Positions 7,735 through 13,858 of a stretch of 31,079 nt of DNA are shown piece by piece (the first letter of the stretch is position 1; every line of letters begins with the position of its first letter). Source of the DNA: Clostridia bacterium (GTDB lineage: Bacteria > Bacillota_A > Clostridia > Christensenellales > Borkfalkiaceae). The notes under the pieces are model-generated. The model was not told the origin of the DNA. It saw nothing but the letters and a program-made list of their open reading frames with translations, and did not search any database. Made by a program: the position numbers and the translations under genes. Location: the NCBI GenBank assembly GCA_017462505.1, contig JAFTQY010000012.1, positions 1-31,079 on the forward strand, read 5' to 3'.

Positions 7735-7750
7735 TGCCTTATGCTAAAAT
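7722..7750 (+). promoter_or_regulatory. Sigma-A promoter of the ArsR/ATPase operon
   Basis: TTGACA (7722-7727), 17-bp spacer, TAAAAT (7745-7750), with TG one base before the -10. The operator palindrome begins 2 bp after the -10 and covers the predicted start. Confidence 0.9.
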
Positions 7751-7751
7751 A

Positions 7752-7789
7752 CATTTGAACATTTGAACAATTGTTCAAATGTTCAAATG
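7752..7789 (+). promoter_or_regulatory. Operator: 38-bp perfect palindrome with four half-sites for the ArsR-family repressor
   Basis: The octamer ATTTGAAC occurs twice in tandem (7753-7760, 7761-7768), followed by AATT and then the complement GTTCAAAT twice (7773-7780, 7781-7788). The whole is a perfect dyad centred at 7770/7771. TTGAACA/TGTTCAA half-sites match the type bound by SmtB/CadC-family repressors. The position over the transcription start fits repression and autoregulation by the next gene. Confidence 0.85.
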
Positions 7790-7862
7790 ATAGGAAAACA
7801 AGAAAGCAGACTTAATTAAATGATAGGAAAATAGGGAAAAAGGTTGTCGGGTTTCCTATCAT
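7785..7862 (+). repeat. Leader repeats that can form alternative hairpins
   Basis: AAATGATAGGAAAA occurs at 7785-7798 and 7818-7831. TTTCCTATCAT at 7852-7862 is the exact complement of ATGATAGGAAA, so either upstream copy can pair with it (11 bp). The second would give a 21-nt loop. The right arm ends 18 nt before the ribosome binding site of the repressor gene. Confidence 0.65.
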
Positions 7863-7892
7863 AAAAAAATTCAAGAAAAGAAAGGACGAAAA

Positions 7893-8252
7893 ATGTCAAA
7901 CATGTATTGCGATCATCAAAAAGAACACGAACTGGCGGTGCAACGCGCCAAAGAAAACGTATTAAACACGGCGGACGTGCAAAAGATCTGCGCGGTGTTT
8001 CGCGTGCTTGCGGACGTGACCCGCATGAAGATCGTCCACGCTCTGTTGCAAGGCGAAATGTGCGTGTATCACTTAGCGGAAGTTACCGACAGCACGGTCA
8101 GCGGGGTGAGCCATCATCTGCGTATTCTGCGCGATAGCAATATTGTCAAGGCGAAACGCTACGGAAAAAACGTGGAATATTCGATCGCGGACGAGCATAT
8201 CCATAAAATCGTGCGTATGGGGATCGATCATCTGACCTGCGAAAAGGAGTAA
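7893..8252 (+). CDS. ArsR/SmtB-family metal-sensing repressor (CadC/ZiaR-like)
   Basis: A 119-aa winged-helix repressor expected to dissociate from DNA on binding Zn, Cd or Pb. The recognition helix region is DSTVSGVSHHLRILRDSNIV (residues 66-85), typical of the family. Two metal sites can be proposed. One is an alpha-5 site from Asp100, His102, His113 and Cys116 or Glu117, close to SmtB's D-x-H-x10-H-x2-E but with Cys at the last position. The other is an alpha-3N-type site from Cys57 (MCVYH, one Cys fewer than the CadC ELCVCD motif) with N-terminal Cys6 and His8/His12. AAAGGA lies six bases before the ATG. It sits 6 bp upstream of the ATPase gene, behind a dyad operator, so autoregulated control of efflux is the natural reading. 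Confidence 0.9.
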   Translation: MSNMYCDHQKEHELAVQRAKENVLNTADVQKICAVFRVLADVTRMKIVHALLQGEMCVYHLAEVTDSTVSGVSHHLRILRDSNIVKAKRYGKNVEYSIADEHIHKIVRMGIDHLTCEKE

Positions 8253-8258
8253 AAGCCT

Positions 8259-10367
8259 ATGAAACAGACGGTGCTTAGGATAGAAAATCTCGATTGTCCC
8301 GTTTGCGCTGAGGCGTTGCAGAGCGACCTGCAAAAAATCAAGGGTTTGGCGGACGTCAAGGTGGATTATATGACGCAGACGATCGCGCTTTCGTACGAGG
8401 GCGAAACGGCGCTAAAAAAAGCGATCGACAAAGCCAATAAATTTGAAGACGTGCGCGTTTTGGACGGGGGCGTGTCCGCGACGAACGGCAAAAACGCCCA
8501 TAAAAAGGAATGGTTTTGTATTCTGCTTGCGGCGGCGTTGTTTATCGGCGGAACGCTGCTCGAATATCTTGCAAGCGGTACGATTGCCAAAGTTTTTTGC
8601 TACGTTTTATACGGCGCGGCATATCTGACGGTGGGCTACCCCGTGTTGATATCCACGGTGAAGAACCTCGCAAAGGGCAGGATTTTTGACGAGAACTTTT
8701 TGATGACGGTCGCGTCGGCGGGCGCAATTGCGCTCGGTGAGTACGGCGAGGGCGTACTGGTCATGCTTTTGTATCAGCTCGGCGAGCTGTTGCAATCGAT
8801 CGCGGTCGGCTCGTCCCGTCGTTCGGTCGCCGATCTTATGGCGTTAAAAAGCGAATGGGCGACAGTTGTGCAAAACGGCGAACAACGCCAAGTCAAGCCC
8901 GAAGAATTATCCATAGGCGACGTGGTGCTCGTCAAGGCGGGCGACCGTGTGCCTGCGGACGGCGTGTTGCTTAGCGAAATGGCGGTTTTGGACGTAAAAT
9001 CGCTGACGGGCGAGGCGGATCTGCGTACTTGCAAGCAGGGCGAAGAGATTTTGTCGGGGAGCATAAACGCGGGGGGCGTGTACGAAATGAAGATCGTTCG
9101 CCCCTATAAAGAAAGTGCGGTTGCGCGCATTTTGGATATGGTGGAAAACGCGTCGGCGGGCAAAGCCGCGCCCGAAAAATTTATCGCCAAATTTGCGCGG
9201 GTGTATACCCCTGTGGTCTGCGTTCTGGCGGTGCTGTTGGCGGTGTGCGCGCCTCTGTGCCACGGCTTGATTGCGGATAACCGCCTGTATTTTAAAAACC
9301 TTGACGGGTGGATAACCTCCGCTCTTACCTTTCTGGTTATATCCTGTCCGTGTGCGTTGATAATCTCCGTACCGCTCACCTATTTTTCGGGTATCGGTAC
9401 GTGCGCAAAAAACGGCATTTTGGTCAAAGGAGCGACCTATCTCGATACGCTCGCCAAGGCCCGTGTTGCGGCGTTTGATAAAACGGGCACGCTGACGAAG
9501 GGCAATTTTACCGTTTGCGGCGTGCGCGTGAAAGAGGGGGCAAGCCTGACCGAAACAGAGCTTTTATCGCTTGCGGCGACGGTGGAACAGGGCTCGTCTC
9601 ACCCGATCGCAAGGGCGTTTGCGGGTTATCCCGCGCCGTACGCCGCGCAGAGCGTTGCCGAGCACGCAGGGCAGGGCATGTCCGCGATCATTGACGGGGA
9701 AGCCGTCCTTGTCGGCAACGAAACGTTGCTTTCTGCGCACGGCATAGCCGTCGAAAAAACGGACGGCATGTATACGACGGTGCACGTGGCGAAAAACGGA
9801 AACTATATCGGCTGCATCGAAATCGGCGACAAGCTTCGCGCCGAAACGAAAAAGGCGATTGCGGAATTGAAAAAACAGGGCGTTGGGCATACCGTTATGC
9901 TGACGGGCGACAACGCGCGGCGGGCGCAGGCGGTTGCAAACGAGGTCGGGCTTGACGAGGTGTACGCAGGTCTGTTGCCCGACGAAAAACTGCAAAGGGC
10001 GGCGGAGCTGAAACGCGGCGGAACGCTCTTATACGTGGGCGACGGGATCAACGACGCGCCCGTAATGATGACGGCGGATTGCGCGGTATCTATGGGCAAG
10101 CTCGGCAGTGCGGCGGCGATCGAGGCGTCCGACTTGGTGCTGATATCCGACGATCTGACCGCGTTGGCAAAATCGGTGCGTATCGCGCGAAAAACCCGCC
10201 GTATCGTTCTGCAAAATATCGTTTTTTCTATTGCGATGAAGGTTGGCTTTATGGCGCTTGGCGCGATTGGCGTTTTGCCCCTTTGGTTGGCGGTGTTTGC
10301 GGACGTGGGCGTAATGCTCCTTGCGGTCGTCAACAGTTTCCGCGTGCGGACGCACGGCAAAAAATAA
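8259..10367 (+). CDS. P1B-type heavy-metal-exporting ATPase (Zn/Cd/Pb class)
   Basis: A 702-aa membrane pump that expels divalent soft metals using ATP. Domains in order: an N-terminal HMA metal-binding domain with NLDCPVC (Cys14 and Cys17); membrane helices from about 88; an actuator domain with the SLTGEAD motif (about 248-254); the transmembrane metal site CPC at 363-365; the phosphorylated Asp407 in DKTGT; the nucleotide-binding SSHPIA motif near 449; and GDGINDAP from about 594. The last helices contain MKVGF and FADVGVMLL, the Lys and Asp typical of P1B-2 (ZntA/CadA) pumps rather than copper pumps, which have Asn/Tyr/Met there. Length is usual. AAGGAG overlaps the repressor's stop region, so the two genes are one operon controlled at 7722-7789. 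I cannot say which of Zn, Cd or Pb is the main substrate. Confidence 0.93.
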   Translation: MKQTVLRIENLDCPVCAEALQSDLQKIKGLADVKVDYMTQTIALSYEGETALKKAIDKANKFEDVRVLDGGVSATNGKNAHKKEWFCILLAAALFIGGTLLEYLASGTIAKVFCYVLYGAAYLTVGYPVLISTVKNLAKGRIFDENFLMTVASAGAIALGEYGEGVLVMLLYQLGELLQSIAVGSSRRSVADLMALKSEWATVVQNGEQRQVKPEELSIGDVVLVKAGDRVPADGVLLSEMAVLDVKSLTGEADLRTCKQGEEILSGSINAGGVYEMKIVRPYKESAVARILDMVENASAGKAAPEKFIAKFARVYTPVVCVLAVLLAVCAPLCHGLIADNRLYFKNLDGWITSALTFLVISCPCALIISVPLTYFSGIGTCAKNGILVKGATYLDTLAKARVAAFDKTGTLTKGNFTVCGVRVKEGASLTETELLSLAATVEQGSSHPIARAFAGYPAPYAAQSVAEHAGQGMSAIIDGEAVLVGNETLLSAHGIAVEKTDGMYTTVHVAKNGNYIGCIEIGDKLRAETKKAIAELKKQGVGHTVMLTGDNARRAQAVANEVGLDEVYAGLLPDEKLQRAAELKRGGTLLYVGDGINDAPVMMTADCAVSMGKLGSAAAIEASDLVLISDDLTALAKSVRIARKTRRIVLQNIVFSIAMKVGFMALGAIGVLPLWLAVFADVGVMLLAVVNSFRVRTHGKK

Positions 10368-10371
10368 AAAA

Positions 10372-10406
10372 ATCCCCGACGAATGGCTTTTCATTTTGTC
10401 GGGGAT
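10372..10406 (+). repeat. 9-bp inverted repeat with a -35 region in its loop
   Basis: ATCCCCGAC (10372-10380) and GTCGGGGAT (10398-10406) are exact complements around a 17-nt loop. There is no T run on the plus side. On the minus strand the stem is followed by a long T-rich run. The loop holds the -35 region of the rdgB promoter, as in the 2946-2982 element. Confidence 0.7.
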
Positions 10407-10416
10407 ATGTTATAAT
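10388..10416 (+). promoter_or_regulatory. Sigma-A promoter for rdgB
   Basis: A weak -35, TTTTCA (10388-10393), 17-bp spacer, and a perfect TATAAT (10411-10416). Confidence 0.65.
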
Positions 10417-10450
10417 GATAGGGTGAAAAATCAAAAAGGTAGGGGCAGGT

Positions 10451-11065
10451 ATGCAGGTAACGGAAGAAAAAAAGACGAAGAAACAGCTCGTCGTTGCGAC
10501 GGGCAACGCGCATAAGCACCGCGAGATTGCCGAAATCTTTACCGATTTCGAGGTGATTTCGCAAAAGCAAATGGGCTTTTTGGACGAAGTAGAGGAAACG
10601 GGTACGACCTTTGCGGAAAACGCGCTCATCAAAGCACGTGCCGCGGCAAACGCCTTGGGGTGTATCGCGCTCGCGGACGACAGCGGGCTTTGCGTAGACG
10701 CGCTTGGCGGCGCGCCGGGGATTTACAGCGCGCGGTATGCGGGCGAGCACGGTTCGGATAAAGCCAACCGCGATCTACTTTTAAAAAACATGGAAAACGT
10801 CACCGACCGTACGGCGTACTTTATCAGCGCGATCGCGCTCGTATACCCCGACGGCAAGGAGCTTGTCGCCGAGGGCAGAACGTACGGCAAGGTGCTGTAT
10901 GAAGAGCAGGGCGAGGGCGGATTTGGCTACGATTGTATTTTTGAGAGCGACGATTTGAAAAAATCGTTCGGGCTTGCGACCTCCGAAGAAAAGAACGCCG
11001 TTTCTCACCGTTTCCGCGGACTCCAAGCCATGTTAAAGCTGTGGCAGGAGGAAGAGGAAAAATGA
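10451..11065 (+). CDS. rdgB: XTP/dITP diphosphatase (RdgB/HAM1 family)
   Basis: A 204-aa house-cleaning pyrophosphatase that hydrolyses ITP, dITP and XTP to monophosphates, keeping deaminated purines out of nucleic acids. The N-terminal ATGNAHKHREI (residues 16-26) is the nucleotide-binding motif. FAENALIKARAAA, then ADDSGLCVDALGG (about 74-86) with the catalytic acidic pair, GEGGFGYDCIF and the C-terminal SHRFRGL complete the signature. There is a short charged N-terminal extension of about 12 residues before the first strand; the ATG at 10451 has an AGGGGC-type site upstream. The TGA stop overlaps the next gene's ATG (ATGA), so the phosphoesterase is translationally coupled. This rdgB-yfcE pairing is common in Bacillota. 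Confidence 0.93.
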   Translation: MQVTEEKKTKKQLVVATGNAHKHREIAEIFTDFEVISQKQMGFLDEVEETGTTFAENALIKARAAANALGCIALADDSGLCVDALGGAPGIYSARYAGEHGSDKANRDLLLKNMENVTDRTAYFISAIALVYPDGKELVAEGRTYGKVLYEEQGEGGFGYDCIFESDDLKKSFGLATSEEKNAVSHRFRGLQAMLKLWQEEEEK

Positions 11066-11544
11066 AAAAATTGATTATTCTTTCGGATACGCACGGGAAC
11101 GCAAACGCCGTAGCCGAGCTTTTGCCCCGCATTGCCGAAAACGATTACGTGATCCATCTTGGCGACGGAGTGGGGGACATGCGCGAAACGCGCTCCCTTT
11201 ATCCCGATAAGGTGTACGTTGTCGGCGGCAATTGCGACTTTCTCTCCCTTTTGCCCAAAGAGGGGGAATTAGAGATCGAACAAGTCAAGATCTTCTATAC
11301 CCACGGGCACAAGTACGGCGTGAAAGAGGGTAGAGAAAAGCTCGCCGCGGAAGCCAAACGGCGCGGTTGCGATATCGCGCTGTACGGGCATACCCATATC
11401 GCGATGATCGACGAAATCGACGGCGTGACGCTGATCAATCCCGGGTCGCTGCGATACCCCGTCGGCAAAGGCGGCAGTTATTGTTATTTGGTTATCAACA
11501 AAAACAAAGCCACCCCCGTAATCGTCGGCGATACGTATTTTTAA
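11062..11544 (+). CDS. YfcE/MJ0936-type metallophosphoesterase
   Basis: A 160-aa single-domain calcineurin-like phosphodiesterase. All family metal-binding motifs are visible in order: SDTHGN (residues 8-13), HLGDG, GGNCD, THGH and GHTH, followed by NPGS. This is the compact form without extra domains. The ATG at 11062 overlaps the rdgB stop by 4 nt and is preceded by AGGAGGAAGAGG inside rdgB; an in-frame GTG at 11041 is less likely because it would put the site inside the coding region. Family members hydrolyse model phosphodiesters in vitro with Mn or Ni; the physiological substrate is not known. It ends just before a strong bidirectional terminator. Confidence 0.88.
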   Translation: MKKLIILSDTHGNANAVAELLPRIAENDYVIHLGDGVGDMRETRSLYPDKVYVVGGNCDFLSLLPKEGELEIEQVKIFYTHGHKYGVKEGREKLAAEAKRRGCDIALYGHTHIAMIDEIDGVTLINPGSLRYPVGKGGSYCYLVINKNKATPVIVGDTYF

Positions 11545-11551
11545 ACAAACG

Positions 11552-11582
11552 AAAAGCCCTGCCAAATCGGCAGGGCTTTTTC
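11552..11582. terminator. Bidirectional terminator between convergent genes
   Basis: AAAAGCCCTGCC (11552-11563) and GGCAGGGCTTTT (11569-11580) form a 12-bp stem with a 5-nt loop, A-rich on the left and T-rich on the right. It serves the phosphoesterase (plus) and the mutarotase-like gene (minus). Confidence 0.9.
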
Positions 11583-11593
11583 CATGCAAAAAT

Positions 11594-12475
11594 TTATTCG
11601 TGAAATTCCAACGTAAACGATTTGCTCGCGGTGGCGTTGGGCGCGATCTTGATCATGTGCGGCTTGTTTTCCAGCTCTACGATCTTGCCGTCGATTGCGG
11701 GCAAAGCGCTCCACGGCTCTAAGCAAACGTAGGGCGCGTCCGTCTTGCACGCGTGCCAAAACCCGATAAAGGGATATTCGTCGTATTTCATGGTTACGTA
11801 ACGGCTTTCCTTGTCACAGCGCACCGAAACCTCGCCCGAGGAATTTTCCAAAATGATCGCGTCGTGGTCGAAAAGATCGTGCCGCAGGGGCAATTTCACA
11901 CCGTCCACCAGCTCGTAAGGTACGGATTTATCCGCCATAAACAAATCGCCCTCGCCAAGGAGCTGTCTGCGCACGTCCGTCTTTTTGCCAAAATCCAGAT
12001 AGTATTCCTCAAACGCGCCCTTGCCGAACGGAATATTGACGCCGGGGTGTCCGCCGAACGCGCACAGCATTTCCCGCGTATCCTTGTTCGTCGCGGTGTA
12101 TTTCGTCGTCAATGCGTTTCCGTTCAGGATAAAGCAAACGCGGAACGCAAAGGCAAAGGGGTATTCCTTTTTCGTTTCTTCGCTGTCCGTAAACAAAAAG
12201 GTCAGCGAATTTTCCGTTTTTTCTTCCAAAGTAAATTCGTAATACCTTGCCAAGCCGTGCGCACGGGAGGGGTAGGTCTTGCCGTCATAGGTAAACACGC
12301 CCTCGTACATTCTGCCGATAAAGGGAAAGAGATTGTACGCGCGCCCCGTCCAGTACGCAGGGTCGCCCTGCCAAATATATTCCACGCCCGTCTTTTTGGA
12401 AAGAACGGACATCAGTTGCGCGCCTTTGGTATCGACGGCAATTTTCAAAACTTCGTTTTCAAGAGTATGTATCAT
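11594..12475 (-). CDS. Aldose 1-epimerase family protein (LacX-like mutarotase)
   Basis: A 293-aa protein of the galactose mutarotase fold, LacX-like subgroup. The N terminus (LENEVLKIAVDTKGAQLMSV) shows the family's opening strands. NLFPFIGRMYEG holds the conserved Arg. HGLAR (starting about residue 72) and GGHPG with the His in the middle (about residue 141) fit the catalytic histidines of mutarotases. CLEPWSALP near residue 250 fits the conserved acidic-Pro-Trp segment. It probably interconverts anomers of a sugar or sugar derivative, but the substrate is unknown; no sugar-uptake gene lies beside it. The start has AAGGAG five bases upstream on the minus strand. It has its own promoter (12527-12555), and its leader contains a GC-rich hairpin at 12495-12511. 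Confidence 0.85.
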   Translation of the reverse strand: MIHTLENEVLKIAVDTKGAQLMSVLSKKTGVEYIWQGDPAYWTGRAYNLFPFIGRMYEGVFTYDGKTYPSRAHGLARYYEFTLEEKTENSLTFLFTDSEETKKEYPFAFAFRVCFILNGNALTTKYTATNKDTREMLCAFGGHPGVNIPFGKGAFEEYYLDFGKKTDVRRQLLGEGDLFMADKSVPYELVDGVKLPLRHDLFDHDAIILENSSGEVSVRCDKESRYVTMKYDEYPFIGFWHACKTDAPYVCLEPWSALPAIDGKIVELENKPHMIKIAPNATASKSFTLEFHE

Positions 12476-12494
12476 GGCTGCTCCTTATTTTTAC

Positions 12495-12511
12495 GCGCGG
12501 CTTTCCCGCGC
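12495..12511 (-). repeat. GC-rich hairpin in the mutarotase leader
   Basis: GCGCGG (12495-12500) and CCGCGC (12506-12511) form a short, very stable stem with a 5-nt loop between the predicted start (about 12520) and the ribosome binding site. Confidence 0.5.
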
Positions 12512-12526
12512 GCCTTATCGCGAAAT

Positions 12527-12555
12527 ATTATAGCACGAAATCCTGCGTTTGTAAA
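12527..12555 (-). promoter_or_regulatory. Sigma-A promoter for the mutarotase-like gene
   Basis: On the minus strand, TTTACA (12550-12555), 17-bp spacer, TATAAT (12527-12532). Confidence 0.85.
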
Positions 12556-12599
12556 GGGTTGCGCCGACTTTTTTTATTCAAGGTTTCAAAAATTACAAA

Positions 12600-12627
12600 A
12601 ACAAAACCCCTTTCGATAGGAAAGGGG
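12600..12627 (-). terminator. Terminator of the tRNA transcript
   Basis: On the minus strand, CCCCTTT (12621-12627) pairs with AAAGGGG (12607-12613) with a 7-nt loop, followed by a TTTTGTTTTTG run. Confidence 0.85.
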
Positions 12628-12633
12628 CGTAGA

Positions 12634-12710
12634 TGGCGACCCAGAACGGGCTCGAACCGTCGACCTCCAGCGTGACAGGCTGGCGCTCTAACCAACTGAG
12701 CTACTGGGCC
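12634..12710 (-). tRNA. tRNA-Asp (anticodon GTC)
   Basis: A 77-nt cloverleaf on the minus strand. Acceptor GGCCCAG pairs with CTGGGTC (one G-U), discriminator G73 and an encoded CCA. The anticodon stem CCAGC/GCTGG closes the loop CTGTCAC, giving GTC. The T arm contains GGTTCGAGCCC. G73 is correct for tRNA-Asp. It is the second gene of a two-tRNA transcript. Confidence 0.95.
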
Positions 12711-12728
12711 ATCTTTATAAAAGGGATT

Positions 12729-12804
12729 TGGTGGGCCTTCACGGATTCGAACCGCGGACCAACCGGTTATGAGCCGGCAGCTCTAACCACTGAGCTAAAG
12801 GCCC
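12729..12804 (-). tRNA. tRNA with CAT anticodon (elongator Met or Ile2)
   Basis: A 76-nt cloverleaf on the minus strand. Acceptor GGGCCTT pairs with AAGGCCC, discriminator A73 and an encoded CCA. The anticodon stem GCCGG/CCGGT (with one G-T) closes the loop CTCATAA, giving CAT. It is not initiator Met, because position 1 is paired. C4-G69 and C5-G68 pairs and the D loop AGTGGTTA resemble tRNA-Ile2, whose C34 is lysidinylated by TilS, but elongator Met cannot be excluded from sequence alone. Confidence 0.9.
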
Positions 12805-12843
12805 GTTTTGTTTCGACGTCAAGTCAAGACACAACGCTTGATT

Positions 12844-12872
12844 ATAATAAACGATTTGTATAAAAATGTCAA
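12844..12872 (-). promoter_or_regulatory. Sigma-A promoter of the tRNA pair
   Basis: On the minus strand, TTGACA (12867-12872), 17-bp spacer, TATTAT (12844-12849). Confidence 0.8.
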
Positions 12873-12997
12873 GTATTTTTTGAAAGAAAAGCAAAAAAAC
12901 TTTTCGACAATAACAATTTTTTTTCGTGGGGAAAGGACAAAATTTCCTCGCGTTTCTTTTTTACAATATACTTACGTGTTTTCAAGGAGAAAAAAGG

Positions 12998-13309
12998 ATG
13001 CAAATACGTGCACAGTTAAACGATAGGATTTTATATATGGAACTATACGGCGAGATCGATCAGCACAACGCCACGCGTGCGCGGCAAACGGCGGATCAGT
13101 ACGCCGACAGCTACGCCATGCAAAGCGAACGGGCGGTGTTCGATCTGCAAAACGTGTCTTTTATGGACTCGACGGGGATAGGTTTTTTGATCGGCAGATA
13201 TAAAAAATTTACCCGTTACGGCATACCCGTATACGTAACCAACCCGTCCATGGCGACCGATCGGATATTGCAAATGAGCGGCGTGTATACGCTGATGCCA
13301 AAAATTTAA
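12998..13309 (+). CDS. spoIIAA: Anti-sigma F factor antagonist SpoIIAA
   Basis: A 103-aa STAS-domain protein. In its dephosphorylated form it binds the anti-sigma factor SpoIIAB and frees sigma F in the forespore. The phosphorylation site is visible as FMDSTGIGFL with Asp57-Ser58, the same position as in Bacillus subtilis. The ATG at 12998 has AAGGAG eight bases upstream; the in-frame extension to 12926 is rejected because it passes through that site. It is the first gene of the classic three-gene spoIIA operon. In model species this operon is driven by sigma H with Spo0A, but I found no convincing sigma-H promoter here, only a TACAAT at 12962-12967 without a matching -35. Confidence 0.95.
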   Translation: MQIRAQLNDRILYMELYGEIDQHNATRARQTADQYADSYAMQSERAVFDLQNVSFMDSTGIGFLIGRYKKFTRYGIPVYVTNPSMATDRILQMSGVYTLMPKI

Positions 13310-13321
13310 GGAGAAAGGATT

Positions 13322-13858
13322 ATGCATAACTATATGAAATTAGAGATCGCGGCACGCAGCGAAAACGAAAGCTTTGCCCGTAGCGCGGTGGCGGCGTTTG
13401 CCCTTTGCTTATCCCCGTCGCTTACCGAGCTTTCGGATATCAAAACGGCGGTGTCGGAGGCGGTGACGAATGCGATCGTGCACGCCTATCGCAAGACGGA
13501 AAGGGGCGCGATCGCGATCAGTTGTGTGGCAGAACCTACCGCCACGGGTAGCGACGACGGCGAAAACGTCGGCGGTGTTTTACATATCGAAATCACCGAT
13601 CAGGGCTGCGGTATCGATAACGTCGAACAGGCGTTGTTGCCCTTTTATACCACCCTTGCCGACGAAGAGCGTTCGGGTATGGGCTTTACGGTCATGCAGA
13701 CCTTTTGCGACGGCTTTTCCGTGGAGAGCGAACGGGGCAAGGGGACGACTGTCCGTTTAAAAAAACGCATCGGTATACCGCAGGGCGAAAACGCCGTGGA
13801 TTTGCCTTGCGACGGGGAATTGATCGGGTTGGAAAGGGACGGAGTTCATGCTGGATGA
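13322..13858 (+). CDS. spoIIAB: Anti-sigma F factor / SpoIIAA kinase SpoIIAB
   Basis: A 178-aa GHKL-type ATPase/kinase that holds sigma F inactive and phosphorylates SpoIIAA. The ATP-binding motifs are present: N box SEAVTNAIVHAY (Glu46, Asn50), G1 box DQGCGI (Asp93) and G2 box RSGMGF (117-122). AAGGAG overlaps the spoIIAA stop. It is about 30 residues longer than B. subtilis SpoIIAB. There is a small acidic Gly-rich insertion near 71-86 and a C-terminal extension of about 28 residues after KKRIG that has no counterpart in the usual domain. The extension's last codons overlap sigF by 11 nt, tying translation of the two partners together. Confidence 0.95.
   Translation: MHNYMKLEIAARSENESFARSAVAAFALCLSPSLTELSDIKTAVSEAVTNAIVHAYRKTERGAIAISCVAEPTATGSDDGENVGGVLHIEITDQGCGIDNVEQALLPFYTTLADEERSGMGFTVMQTFCDGFSVESERGKGTTVRLKKRIGIPQGENAVDLPCDGELIGLERDGVHAG

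Larger units (their letters stand above)
7166..7892. other. AT-rich, gene-poor stretch before the metal-resistance operon
   Basis: This 727-bp interval has no intact gene. From left to right it holds a decayed small ORF with a good ribosome binding site (7286-7422), a terminator-like hairpin (about 7420-7445), a dispersed-repeat-like element (7530-7577), 2.5 copies of a 43-44-bp direct repeat (7628-7734), a strong promoter (7722-7750), a 38-bp perfect palindrome (7752-7789) and a leader with competing hairpin arms (7785-7862). Composition is clearly lower in GC than the flanking housekeeping genes. Confidence 0.7.

Noticed and set aside
7628..7789. CRISPR array
   Set aside because: The repeats are imperfect, few, and carry promoter elements rather than unique spacers, and no cas genes are present.
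12926..12997. Sigma-H promoter for spoIIA and an upstream extension of SpoIIAA
   Set aside because: AGGACAAA at about 12934 has no GAAT-type -10 at the right spacing, and the extended ORF would read through its own AAGGAG site.
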